Source: Chamaelirium japonicum (taxonomy: Eukaryota; Streptophyta; Magnoliopsida; Liliales; Melanthiaceae). From it: a stretch of DNA of 64,000 bases. Both the position numbers and the translations under genes were made by a program. Every line of letters begins with the position of its first letter. Within the stretch, counting starts at the first letter, position 1. The stretch spans positions 16,806,896 to 16,870,895 of the forward strand of contig OX393549.1 in the NCBI GenBank assembly GCA_947650365.1. Direction: 5' to 3'. Under the pieces are notes generated by a model. That model made no database searches. It worked only from the letters and a program-made list of their open reading frames with translations, and was not told where the DNA came from. Of this stretch, positions 1 through 15,249 are shown piece by piece.

Positions 1-1530
<1,530 letters not shown>

Positions 1531-1542
1531 TTAAACAAACAA

Positions 1543-1683
1543 CCGATTCATATGGAACACACCCATGAGCAGCACCATCCCTTCGTTTCAAGTACTAAAT
1601 TTGGCTTTTGTGCCAATGAGTTTTAGAAGTAGCTACATTGGAGGGACATTGGGATTCAAGGATAGGTCCCATATGAATCGGTT
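1543..1683. repeat. inverted repeat pair, possible MITE remnant
   Basis: A 17-base arm (acaaccgattcatatgg) near 1543 recurs as its reverse complement at 1667-1683. No target duplication was found, so the element type stays open. Confidence 0.4.
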
Positions 1684-1979
1684 GTCTATGATAAATTTTT
1701 ATTGAATAGAACAATGCATATACTATTCGATTTGGATCTACATGTCTCTATAAATCATACGATAAATAATAAATCACAATTTGTTTAATTGATGGTCGAG
1801 ATTGAGTGTGATTCACCGGTTGGGTCAAGATGCCACGGAAGACTGCGATCGTGACAAGGGGGCGAAGGGCGGTGATGGCAAACAACGTTGACCCATGATG
1901 GTGATGGTTCGGTGGAAGAAGATGGCGGCCGACTAACGGTCGATTGGGACGGTGAGCGATGGATGAACTTAGCTTCTTT

Positions 1980-2170
1980 TTTTTAATCTCAAAATATTAT
2001 TACCGCTCACGAAATATCATTATCACCCTCAAAATATTGTTATCACCCTCGAAATATTGTCATCACTGTCGAAATATTTTTTTGCCACCTTTGAAATATT
2101 ATGACTTGACTCGAAATATTATCCTCGCCCTCGAATTCTTTCGCGTGCCGACAGGCACGGGCATTACTAG
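1980..2170 (+). mobile_element. Helitron-like 3' terminus
   Basis: A run of degenerate units containing cgaaatatt (about 1985-2140) ends in a 6-bp stem hairpin, CGTGCC-gaca-GGCACG (2144-2159), followed 11 bases later by CTAG and then T. A terminal hairpin before CTRR, with insertion at a T, is the 3' signature of plant Helitrons. The same ending recurs at 13611-13637. The 5' end was not located and no RepHel coding is present, so this would be a non-autonomous copy. Confidence 0.6.
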
Positions 2171-2181
2171 TATATGTATAT

Positions 2182-4178
<1,997 letters not shown>

Positions 4179-4242
<64 letters not shown>
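4179..4242. repeat. (TA)n microsatellite
   Basis: About 62 bases of TA between elements D and E. Confidence 0.95.
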
Positions 4243-4246
<4 letters not shown>

Positions 4247-4638
4247 CAGGATCGGATGACCCAGCAAATTTTGACCCATTAATAACCCAGCACCCTTTGA
4301 GGCACTTAGAGGTTATAGAATGGACTGATTTTTTGTAGGGATGTTGTCTATGGTATGTTAATCATCCTCACAAAAAATCAGCCAATTCTAAAACCTCTAG
4401 GTGCATCAAATGCGCACTTCAAATCAACAGTTTTTGACTGTCAATTTTAACCGTTGATTTGAAGAGCACCCTTTGATGCACCTAGAGGTTTTAGAATGGG
4501 CTGATTTTTTGTGAGGATGATCAACATATCATAGACAACATGTCTACAAAAAATCAGCCCATTCTAAAACCTCTAGGTGCCTCAAAGGGTGCTGGGTTAT
4601 TAATGGGTCAAAATTTTGATGGGTCATCCGATCCTGAC

Positions 4639-4640
<2 letters not shown>
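4243..4640. mobile_element. TA-anchored foldback element E (second core family)
   Basis: A palindrome of about 398 bp with ends gggtcaggatcggatgaccc and gggtcatccgatcctgaccc, exact reverse complements. Its core has the same plan as A-D and clear residual similarity: ctagaggttttagaatgggc, then gtgaggatgatcaacatatc and a gttgtcta block, mirrored on the other side. Element K at 58651 is a second copy. Confidence 0.75.

Positions 4641-4691
<51 letters not shown>
4641..4691. repeat. (TA)n microsatellite
   Basis: The last TA tract of the left cluster. Confidence 0.95.
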
Positions 4692-4699
<8 letters not shown>

Positions 4700-4839
4700 C
4701 TACGAATGGATAAAGAGAGCCGTTCGATACAAACATAAGAGGCGGTTAGAGGACTTTATGGCTAAGATCTCTTTGCATTGGGTAGTTATGCACCATCCCT
4801 TTTCGTTCGTGCCTGTAATTCCATGTGCTTCTCTCTCAA

Positions 4840-5136
4840 CGGTTGCTTGCATCACAACCGTTCGGGATGAATAGCAACGGTTCGGATGAATAGCAATGGT
4901 TCGGGATTCTCTCTCATTGCATCACAGCAGTTCCGGTTGAATAGCAGTTGTTCGGGATTCGCTCTCTCTCTCATTGCATCACAATGGACGGTTTAATTAG
5001 GAAGCTCTCTCTCTCTCTCATTGCATCACAACGGTTCTGGATGAATCAGTTAACCCCCCACCCCGGACGGTTCATGAAGCTATCTCTCTCATTGCATCAC
5101 AACGGTTCTGGATGAATCAGTTAACCCCCCACCCCT
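4840..5136. repeat. degenerate minisatellite
   Basis: Five or so imperfect copies of a unit of about 55 bp contain ctctcattgcatcacaac, ggttctggatgaat and, in the last copies, cagttaacccccca. Confidence 0.6.
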
Positions 5137-5780
5137 CCCTCCCCTCAACGCACGATCACTCTCTCTGAGTCTCTCTCTCTCTCAAGCCCCCCATCACCCT
5201 CAAGATCTCTCTCTTTCTCTCTCCGATTCTCTCTCGCTCTCTCTTTCTACGGCCCTTGGCCCTCGGACCCCTGACCTCACCAGGCCCTCAGCCCCAGCGA
5301 CGTGGGCATCGCCGGTGAGGACGGCAACGGGCTCGCCGTAGATGACGTGGCGAGGACGGCGAGGAAGAAGACGCAGGGCGACGGTGCCGTAGAGGTCGAG
5401 GAGGACGGTGATCTCCTTGCGAGCGGCGACGATCTGGGACTCGGTGAGGGCGGCGCGCCGCGAGGGTGGGGGGACGGTGCGAGGGAGAGGAAGGGGAGGA
5501 GAGCATTTTTGCTCCGATTGATTTGCTGCACTGCCCCTCACCTCAGATCTACACACTCCCGGCCCTGATCCAGCCTCTACTCAATCCACAACCCGTCCCC
5601 AATCAAGCCCCCTCCACTCAAGCCACTACGCTCTCTCGACCCGATCTCCACATCCCCCCCCCCCCTCTCTCCCTCTCACTCTAGGACCTTCTCCCCGGAT
5701 CTCCTGATCTCCACATCCCTTTCTCTCTACCGCCAGACCCGATCTCCACGATCCTGATCCCTCTTACTCGATCTCCCGAT
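5137..5780. other. CT-rich and GC-rich block without a supported gene
   Basis: Pyrimidine-rich DNA (5137-5240 and 5560-5780) surrounds a GC-rich segment (5245-5510) that is open in several frames. The longest frame, minus strand 5200-5556, is compositionally biased and matches no family I can name with confidence. It could be a 5' UTR or CpG-rich promoter block. Confidence 0.35.
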
Positions 5781-8700
5781 TTCTAGATTGCAGTCATCCA
5801 CGATCTCGATCTCCATGATCCTTTGCTGCAAGGTCCTTTCTCCTTCGCTACAAGAAAAGGAGAGGAGTTTGCAAGAGAAAAAGAGAGGAGGCAAAGAGAT
5901 GGAGAAGGTGGTGATTTTTTCCCATTCTTTCTTCTCTCTTTCTCTCTTTCTCTCATCCTTTTTTAGGCAGATGAATTTTTTCCCCTCTCTCTCTGTTTTA
6001 GGAGGATCAAGAGATGGAGGTGAGATCTTCAGCCAGAGCTTTAGAGAAATAGAGTGAGATCTTTAGCCAGAGCTTTCAGTCATAAAGGCACATCTTTTCT
6101 GCCATCCTATTTACTTTTTGCAGTCTATGTCAAGAAAGATTATATTCTTATTGCTTCAAAAAACATGGGATGGATAATGGAAGGGCTAGCTTAACTCCAT
6201 CTCACTTTACTCTGAATATCATATTTGCAATCCAGTGGAGGACACTCAAGTGAAAACAATGATGGTGGTGCTGATGAGCAAGAATATGATGACCCTCCTC
6301 TCCTTCAAAGCACACCAACGAATTTCAGTCTTCTGAAAATGTTTGCCTGCTAGCTATAGCTTTGTCCTTTTCAAAGCATTATAATTAATATTTGGAAACT
6401 TGAAAGACAACCCCCCCCCCCCCCCATCTCATCTTTTTCGGTCTATGGTTCTTTTTCCTGTAATTTCTCTACGTTTTCAGCAGGAAGAAAGGGAGATCGA
6501 TCGGTGTGGAGATCTACGTGTAGAAGGGCATCGCCAGCATATGGATGCACATCTCTCAACAAGTGAATTTTTTTATTTTATTGTTAATGTTTGTTTTCAT
6601 GTAATGTTTCTTTTGCTTTACGCACTGAATACAATTGCTTTGTTTTTCAGCAGATGATGTTTCCTTTTATGTGCAATGATTATTTGATGTGCATGTGTGA
6701 TTCCTGAATGAACATATGTGATAATTTTTTTATGCTAATACATGTTTTTGGGACTCTCAAAACCATGTATGAATCTAGATGGTCATGTTTCATTTTATGG
6801 GCAATGATTTTATAGATTATGTCATCCTGTTAAGGATCAAAGTTCTATGGTTTTTTTTCTTTACTCCTAACTTTGATCTCTCTTTATTTTATTTTTTTTT
6901 TACAGATCACAACAACAATTGGGGAGGATAACGGAGAAATGGTGCCCGACTTGAGGGCCTCAAAGGTGCATCATTCTATGCTATCATATCCATGAATCCA
7001 AGTGTCTGTTATCGAATCCATTAATCCAAGTCAAAACAGTGCTTTTATTTTCTTAATTTTATAAAAATCCTTTCTCAACATAGAGTTGTTGTACCCCGTA
7101 TCAGAATTTTAGCCCTTTTAAGTGAATTGCAGTACTTCAATATTGCCTTATTTACTTTAAGTAATCACCATCGTGATCATCTTTTTGATCATGACATGAC
7201 ATTTTTGTTGAAGTAGTTATTACTAATGTATGGTAATTTGTTGTCAAGAGATGATGCTGAGTTTTCATGATCAAGCAACTCACTATCTTTGATGCGGCCA
7301 TTGATCTCAAGAGACAAAGATTTACATTGGATTTTTTCTAGGTAATATTCAAGAGAGGATTCATAAAAATTGTATGACATTGACTTGATCATCATTAACT
7401 CATGTTGTAGATGCAGTTTTCTAGGCATGTTTTATTTTTATTTTTATGGTAAGATAGACATGTTTTAGTTGTGTTCATTAATTCATGCTGTAAATACTGA
7501 TTACTTTAGCTCCAAACTTTAGCCTTCATTTTTACCATGATTTTGATCCTCATTATTATCTTTTTTGAAATTAAATAGCTTCGTGTATGTTTTTTTTCTT
7601 TATTTTTCCAAGATTTAAGTAGTGATTTCAACTAACATAAAACCTGATTAGAACTTATATGTTGGATGTTTGATTTTACTAAATTTGATCTTAGACTAGG
7701 GATGGTACGGATGGTCATCCACCACATTTCTTCAAGAGCAACAAGGAAGTAGCTCGCCGTATTTTCTTAAAAAAAAATTTAACGGCACCAACCATCAGGC
7801 ACAGGTACACCCCTCTTCATCCTTCCCTCCTCTCTTGATCAGCTTGATGCCATATGATATTCTCTAAAGCTACAACATCAGCAACAAATCGGGGAGTCGA
7901 TGGGTTTGAGCAGTGAAAGGATTTACCAAATCGAATCATGTTCTTTTAAAAAGCTGAAAAATAATAAGAGGACTGAGAACTTGCATCAATTTGTATTGTA
8001 TTCTCATATGGTACATAGGCTTCACTAATTGTCTATATTATTTCAACTAGCGATTGATTCGGCCTCTATCGATTTTGTATCATATCTTTGAACCCATTGA
8101 ATTCATCATATGGAGAACTTGGATTTGGTATCATATTATTACTCAGTTGTTATTTGTATACTGAAGCCTTTGGTGTCATGTTATTAATACTGATTTATTT
8201 CATAGTTATTTGTAAACTATGGCATTTGGGAAAAAATTAAGGAAATAAGTTATTCCGATTTATTTTTTTACCCAACTGTTTTTTTTTAAATCAATGATTC
8301 TATAAATAGTTATCTTATGCAAATTTTGTGCACTTAAGAACTTCATTATAAGTACTAGACATTTTAATTACATTGCTCCAGAGTTCTTTTTTATGTCGCC
8401 CTTGAAATGTTGTGTCGCCCTCAAAATCTTTTGTCTTACCATTTTGTAAAAAACTACTACTTGAATGAAAATGCAACTTCTTCAATTGGTAGAGACTTCT
8501 TTCATGTGCCAAACTTATAAGCTTCTTATGCAGCTAGAGAGTTCTTTGATTGTTTTGGTAAGTTGTCAGTAGATTCACAATTGTAAGTTATAAGGCCATT
8601 TACCTTATTTTACAATTTTAGAGTAGGAGGGAGAGTTCGGTTTTATTTTGTTTTAATTTATCTCTAAGGTCGTCGGATGTCTGCACATTGTGTTCACACC

Positions 8701-9885
8701 CAAGTGGTTTATTGGATTTCGCTAATACATTATTATCTTTGGTTCAATTTATTGCGGGTTTAAAGACTTTTTCCTAACGTTTGCAGCCAGTAAATTGATA
8801 TGCACGTAGTTTCTGTGATTTGCCTTGCCCCAAGGAATGGATATGGCTCTATCCAAGCTAAACAACGGCATATGGGTTCATATATTTTTAGGAAAGTCGT
8901 TATTTAAATTTGATAATATTTTAATGCTATTCATGATCTCAGATTATCATTTAGAAGCTAACAAAGACCAATGTATCTGTATGCTGTCAGAGTAACTTCC
9001 TTTTACTATTATCTAAGACAGGTAAATTTCAGCCATTTACACATTTGCTTTACGTATTTTTTCATGTGTTTCATTTTTTTCAAAACTGAGCCGTGACTTA
9101 ATATTTTACTTTTAAGTTCTTTAATTCAAAACCTCATGTGACCAATTGACACTAGCATTGCATATGTTATCTCATTTCTTATGTACATGAGAAAGAACTT
9201 GATGTGGTCGCTGGAAAGCTGGTGGAGTGCCAAAAGATTTTTTTCCTTCAATTGTTTAGTTTTTTTGTTTGCTCATCCATTCGTTTAAAAAAAATTGGAA
9301 TGACTTTGCGTTTCAGCATAAAAATATGGAGATGATGTGGAGTTATATGGAGGTCATCACTGATGATTTGCTTCACGTGTCTCAACAAGTGGATTTTTTT
9401 TCTTCGACGGTTTATTTTTTTTCGTCATACGTTCATTTTGATATATATTTTAAAAAATAATAATTTAGGAAATATTAATGTTGCTAATACATTATTATAT
9501 TTTTCGTCATACGTTCATGTATCTGTTTCTTTTAAATATATGTTGATTATGAAAGAGTTTGGTTATTGGTTGTTTGGTTTTATTTGGTTTGTGAGTTTTT
9601 GTTTTTGTAAATTAAAGTATGTGAGTTAATCTTCCATCTTCTCTTTGTTTTTTTTTTCTTACTCTGTGTTGTACTGAATCGCTCTTTTTCTGTTTTTCTT
9701 TGTTTCCTACTCTCATTGTTCAGTATTTGTGGCTGTGTGCTTCGCCAAAATGCAAGATGTGGAGTCCGACGACTTCCCCAAAATATCGTTGAAGGTATGT
9801 AATGTAGTATTCATCTTTGCCTTTTCTTTTTAGCTTTGTTCTTTTTACCATCATCTCTCTTTATTTCTTTGTTTTAGTGTTTACA
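5781..9885. other. AT-rich region with isolated exon-like segments
   Basis: No continuous gene is visible. Short GC-richer segments sit between plausible AG and GT sites, for example about 6239-6360, 6906-6961 (AG before, GTGCAT after) and 9731-9794 (ttcag before, gtatgt after). Their possible peptides belong to no family I recognise and no consistent frame links them. Poly-C occurs at 6411-6425. Confidence 0.3.
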
Positions 9886-9988
<103 letters not shown>

Positions 9989-10181
9989 AGAAGAACCACT
10001 GGAGCTGACAGTGCTTTGCTCTTCACTGGTTCAAGATCCCACCGAATCCACTTCATCGAAGCCCGATCCCACTTGATCTGAAGACATGTTTCATCGGATC
10101 TTTTTCAGAGGTAGCTGGGAGATGGGATCCATACACACCCTATCTCGAGTTGTAGAAATTTGATGAGGGTTGTAGCAGGTA

Positions 10182-10226
<45 letters not shown>

Positions 10227-10230
<4 letters not shown>

Positions 10231-12160
10231 GAAGAGTTTTTTTTTTCTATTTGCGGTTAAGGAGGGAATCTCAATGAAGAGTTTTGGTTGTGATTGTAGT
10301 TGGTGTTTGGGGTTAAGGAGAGATTCATTCGGATATATTTATGTTTTCTTTTTTAATTTATTTTTAATAAGCACTATGCGCATATAAGTAGTTAGTAAGG
10401 CTACACATGCAGATTATGATGGATTATATTCAAAATCGGGTTAAAAGAAGGGACAGATAAATAAATTAGGTAGAGAGATAAACTAGAAATTTAAATAAAC
10501 TTAAATTCATAACAAGAGAACAATACGATTTTAGCAAAAGATGGTGAGATTAATGACATTCTGAACTTCTATTTTCAAAAGTTATTGAATGGGAATTATG
10601 TTGTAGTATTTTTTTATCAGAAATAAACAATTGGGAAGTTAGAATCTCTATCATTTTTATTTTGGAAAACTAAAGTTGAGATGGCTTTAAAAAGAATGAA
10701 AAAGATTAAGAAACTAGCTTCAGAAGAATAACCAATTGGCCCTTAGGAGGAATTGGGTAAATTTTAGTTAGATAACTTACTCAAAGTAATCTTGCAAGAA
10801 AGAAAAATGACTATTTGTTGGAAAAGTGTGGCAGTATATATTCATGTGATTTGTGAGAATGTACCAAGTTTACACTGCGTAGAGTAGAATAAACTTACAA
10901 AATACAGCATGATGTTGCAGGAGCTGGTGATTGAACAAAGAGTAAGACAGATAGCCACTCCAGAATGTTCTGTCATGTCCTATGAAGGAGAAACATAATA
11001 CGTTTCTAAAATGAGTTTGTAAAAATTTTACACTTCATTCAACTTTAATGTTTCTTGGTTTATAGTTTTAAGGACTGAGCACGTTTATCTCGGGTTTTTT
11101 GTTGAATGATTGTATGTTTCGGATGAACGTGAATAACTTGCCGGAGGCCTTTTATACTATCTAAAGTATTTTGGTTGATTCACTGTAAAGTATTTTCTAC
11201 TATAGTGAAAAGCCCATAATCCTTCGACTGGGTCTAAATGTTTTGGGATTACTCCTGTTGCAAGATAAGTCAATCAATACCAAAGAGAATACTAAAATAA
11301 GCTTCATGGGTTCTTTTATTTTGATTCACATTTCACTCATTTAGTTTGTTTATTTATTTACCAATGTAGGCATGACAAAAAATTCTCTGATTCTCTTAAA
11401 TATCTGTTGTGATTGTGATGTAGATGAAATCAAATTTCTGTTTGAGCGATGCTATACATACATTGGATATCTCCGCATGCCCTGTGGGATGATATACATA
11501 CAAATTTTTGTGGTCACCATAAAGTTGGCTTCAAATTTTTTTTTTAAAGCAATGTTTGCCATTTGCACTCTTTTTTTCTATGTAAAAGTTTGGAGTTATG
11601 TCTTCAATGCAAAGTTTTTTGTGATGCTAAAGTATAATTAGCTTCAGTTTTATATGGTGCGCCAATTATTGTGAGCCTTATTTCTTTGACGTTTTAGTTC
11701 TGTGACCTTCAGTGATATATGGCCATCAATTTATCCCCGAGCCCAACTGGCACAGCCCCCCTCCTACTACTTTACTATATTTTTGATAACCGGGGATGAG
11801 AGGACATTGTCTGCCTCCGATCAAAGGAAGAAGCTAAGGCAACAGTTAACAGTTTTACTGCGGTCTTCAACAAGAGAACAAAAGTGCTGATTGCAGCCAT
11901 TAATGGAGGATCAACCTTATCATTGTAGTCATTGCGATAAAACCCAATGTATTTCCACGTAATAAGAGAGGTTGCAATGCATAACCATTATCATTATTTA
12001 CTACCCATTTCCACGCAATAAAAAAAGCTGCCATGTTAACCTCTAATTTTTATATTTTTTAAAAAATTTAAATATCGTTTTGAAGGAGCTGCGATATGTA
12101 TGCGTGAGATTTGAGTTAATGAGAGATGTTAATGTTTCAAAATCATGGCTATTTTGAAAT
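10227..12160. other. AT-rich DNA without gene
   Basis: Nothing supportable is seen. A slightly GC-richer piece at 11700-11920 is open for 62 codons but has no recognisable motif. Confidence 0.4.
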
Positions 12161-12179
12161 CTTTGGATGCCCATGTTGG

Positions 12180-13340
12180 TCTGGTTGGTCGGGTTCGATT
12201 TAATCAAATTTAAAAATACAAATTCGTTTAAAAATTTGGAATTTAAAAGCTTTCAGATTTTAAAATCAATATTGGTTGGGTTGGTCGGAAATTTAAAAGC
12301 TTTCAGATTTTTCTCTTTACAGCATTCATGGAGTATGATATAAATTGTTCATCGATTCAGTTGAGGCTACAAAACTGAAGATCCAAAACAGAATTATATT
12401 TTGAATGCATTGTTAAATCATATGTTTAAAAATCAGATTTTAAAATATCAATTTGTTTCAAAAATGTCAAGATTTTAACGTTTGAATCGGAAATTGATGT
12501 TTTGAAACGAAATTGGCATTTTGAATCGAAAATTGGTATTTTTGAACGTGCCATAATTTGCTCGGGTATTGAATCAGTGCTTAAAAATCAGATTTGAATT
12601 GACATTTTGAAATCTATTGCTTTAGATCAGATTTTTTAAACATCAGATTTCGAATGCATTTTTAAATTTTATGTTTAAAGATCATATTTGAATTGCCATT
12701 TTGGAATCTGATGCTTTAGATTTGATTTTTTTAAGTATAAAAATTTTAAGCATCAGAGTTCGAATGTGTTTTTAAATTTTATGCTTAAAAATGAGATTTG
12801 AATTGGCATTTTGAAATCTAATGCTTTAGATCTGATGTTTTAAGCATCAGATTTTTTAAGAATCAGATTTCGAATGCATTTTGAAACAAAATTGACAATT
12901 TGAAAATAAATTGGTATTTTGAATCGAAAATTAGTATTTTGAAACAAAATTGGCATTTTGAAACGAAATTGGCATTTCAAAATTGCCAAGATTTGAAATG
13001 TGCCAAGATTTGCTCAGGTATTGGATCAGATGTTTAAAAATCAGATTTTGATTGGTATTTTTAAATCTAATGCTTTAGATCTGATTTTTTAAGCATCAGA
13101 TTTTTTTAAGCATTAGATTTCGAATGTATTTTTAAATCTTATTCTTAAAATTCAGATTTGAATTGGCATTTTGGAATCTAATACTTTAGATCTGATTTTT
13201 TAAGCACCAGATTTTTTAATAATCAGATTTTGAATGCATTTTTAAATCTTATACTTAAAAATCAGATTTCAAAATGCCAATTCGTTTACAAAATGTCAAG
13301 ATTTCAAAATACAATTTGATGCCAATTTGTTTCATCGAGT
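12180..13340. repeat. degenerate AT-rich tandem array, unit about 110-130 bp
   Basis: Repeated blocks read roughly as a run containing aaaaatcagatttgaattgg, then cattttgaaatctaatgc, tttagatctgattttttaag and catcagatttcgaatgcatt. At least six imperfect copies are recognisable (around 12580, 12690, 12790, 13030, 13140 and 13250). There is no coding potential. Confidence 0.65.
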
Positions 13341-13469
13341 CTGATCCTCCAATTTTTCAGATTTCGAATCCATCTTAGTATGTTGTTCATGCAAGTATGC
13401 CCCTGATAAATATGGATGTCTACGTCGAAAGTAGGCTCTTCCGTCAAACGTGGGCGCCTGCACAAAAAT

Positions 13470-13637
13470 GTTGTCGTCCTCGAAATATTATCATCTCTCT
13501 CAAAATATTATCATTTTTAATTTATTATTGCCACCTTTATAATATTACCTCTTCCCTCAAAATTTCGTCACGCCCTCGAAATGTTTTTTTGCCGCCCTTG
13601 AAATCTTTTGCGTGCCGACAGGCACGGGCTTTACTAG
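13470..13637 (+). mobile_element. Helitron-like 3' terminus, second copy
   Basis: Degenerate cgaaatatt units are followed by the same 6-bp stem hairpin (CGTGCC-gaca-GGCACG, 13611-13626) and then CTAG before T at 13637, matching the end at 2170. It too abuts TA-rich DNA and a foldback element. Confidence 0.6.
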
Positions 13638-13645
13638 TATATTTA

Positions 13646-13691
<46 letters not shown>
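13638..13691. repeat. TA-rich tract and (TA)n
   Basis: An imperfect then perfect TA repeat lies between the Helitron-like end and foldback element F. Confidence 0.9.
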
Positions 13692-13694
<3 letters not shown>

Positions 13695-14086
13695 GACGGG
13701 GAGCCTGCACCCGAGGTGCAGCAAGAACGCTGCACCTCAAGCATTGTTTACCTACTTAGAAGTTTTGGAATTTGATGAAATTTGGTGAAGGTGTTGTCTA
13801 GGGTAACATGATCATCCTCAGAAATTTTCATCAAATTCCAAAACTTGTAGGGGGGTCAAATGGTCGAAACAAAATCTGCATATTTTAACGGTGACTGCGG
13901 ACGGCTGATTTTGCTTCGACCATTTGACCCTCCTAGAAGTTTTGGAATTTGATGAAAATTTGTAAGAATGATCATGCTACCCTAGACAACACCCTCACCA
14001 AATTTCATCAAATTCTAAAACTTCTAGGTAGGTAAACAATGCTTGAGGTGCAGCATTCTTGTTGCACCTCGGGTGCAGGTTCCCCG
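13692..14086. mobile_element. TA-anchored foldback element F (core family, outer type 1)
   Basis: A palindrome of about 395 bp with outer type 1 arms (gcctgcacccgaggtgcagc and its counterpart at the right end) and the same core as A-D and G. TA tracts lie on both sides. Confidence 0.75.
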
Positions 14087-14107
14087 TATATATATATATA
14101 TATATAT

Positions 14108-14124
14108 AAATGCTTAAATGCGGT
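14108..14124 (+). mobile_element. left part of short hairpin element P
   Basis: The sequence aaatgcttaaatgcggt matches the left end of the short hairpin family (compare 57370-57385). Its remainder lies at 19958-20078; the solo LTR 14125-19957 interrupts it and the last five bases, gcggt, are duplicated on both sides. Confidence 0.75.
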
Positions 14125-14156
14125 TGTGGGCAACGAAATTAGCCTACGGATTGGAC

Positions 14157-14330
14157 CCGACCCGCATGCGAACACGGCCCGCATGCGAAACCCGGCCCGC
14201 ACACAACGGCCCGCATGCGAAACCTGGCCCGCACACAACGGCCCGCATGCGAAACCAGGCCCGCACACAACGACCCGCATGCGAAACTCGGCCCACACAT
14301 AACGGCCCGCATGCTAACTCTGCCCTCATG
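14157..14330. repeat. GC-rich minisatellite, unit about 32 bp
   Basis: About five copies of a unit built from cggcccgcatgcgaaac and ccggcccgcacacaa lie just inside the left end of solo LTR 1. Frames through it give Arg/His/Pro-rich artefacts. Confidence 0.8.
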
Positions 14331-14837
14331 CGAACTCAATTCGCGCGCCATGGCCCGACTCAAAGCAAACGGGTCCCACTGGACCCGCTACCCGAACCCA
14401 AAAGGGGGGCCCACCGGCCCCCCTCTCCTTGAAAACCGTGCCCCCTCCCCATGGGGAGGTGTGGCCGGCCATAAAGGGAAGAAAAGAAAAAGAAAAAGAA
14501 AAGAAACAGAAAAAGAAAAGAAAAAAAAAAAAAAATCAAAACCGCCTCGATGCGGGGGGAGGTGGCATGGACGTCTACGCAGCCGTAGATCCACGACGAT
14601 CCCTCGATCCAACGGACAAGATGACGTTGTGTCGCCATCCGATCCAAAAGTGCAAAAAAATAACAACTCAATCTTCAAAGATCGAGTCACATCTAGCCCG
14701 TAACCACCCCAACTAAAAAGGAGGGGATCGAGTTTGTTTCCCCAAATAAGGGAACAATATCTTGATGGTTATGGGGAGAGATATTGGATTAAACAAAAAG
14801 ATTTCAGTCATATCTCTTCCAACCTCCCCCTTTTGCC

Positions 14838-14846
14838 TATAAATAG
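14838..14846 (+). promoter_or_regulatory. TATA box in solo LTR 1
   Basis: The sequence tataaatag lies about 710 bp from the LTR start, in a pyrimidine-rich setting typical of an LTR core promoter. The LTR transcribes left to right if this is the promoter. Confidence 0.5.
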
Positions 14847-15249
14847 AGGGGGTGGGGGAAGGCATCAAAGGTCGGGAAACTAGAGACGCGAAGGCTCTGC
14901 AAAGAAAGAGCCTCGCTCTCGAAGACCGAAGGCTTCACGAGGCATGGCAAACACGTCCTACGGAAATCCTTGGCCCTTCAAGTCCTCATCAACGTGAAGA
15001 CCTTGCACTCGAAGATCAAAGCTTCGACTCCTCGCACGAAGAAGAAAGCGTGGAGAAGAAGACCCGGAGTCGTCATCACCTCGACTGCTCCAACGATCTT
15101 CATCAGCTCCGAAGACGCCATAAGCAAAGGCCGGAGAAGAAGATCGAAGCCGACAACACCCGTCGTCTTCAACAAAGGCATCAACTCCTTGCACGAAGAA
15201 GAAAGCCGGGAGAAGAAGGCCTGAAGCCGGTGCTACCCTTGCCATCTTC

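Noticed and set aside
5200..5556. Minus-strand frame with a YGEPVAVLTGDA stretch recalling prenyl diphosphate synthases
   Set aside because: One short motif only, no DDXXD motif or further family blocks, all frames of this GC-rich block are open, and the end is an Arg-Glu/Ser repeat.
14157..14330. CRISPR-like array
   Set aside because: Units of about 32 bp are contiguous without unique spacers, in a plant genome; it is a minisatellite.
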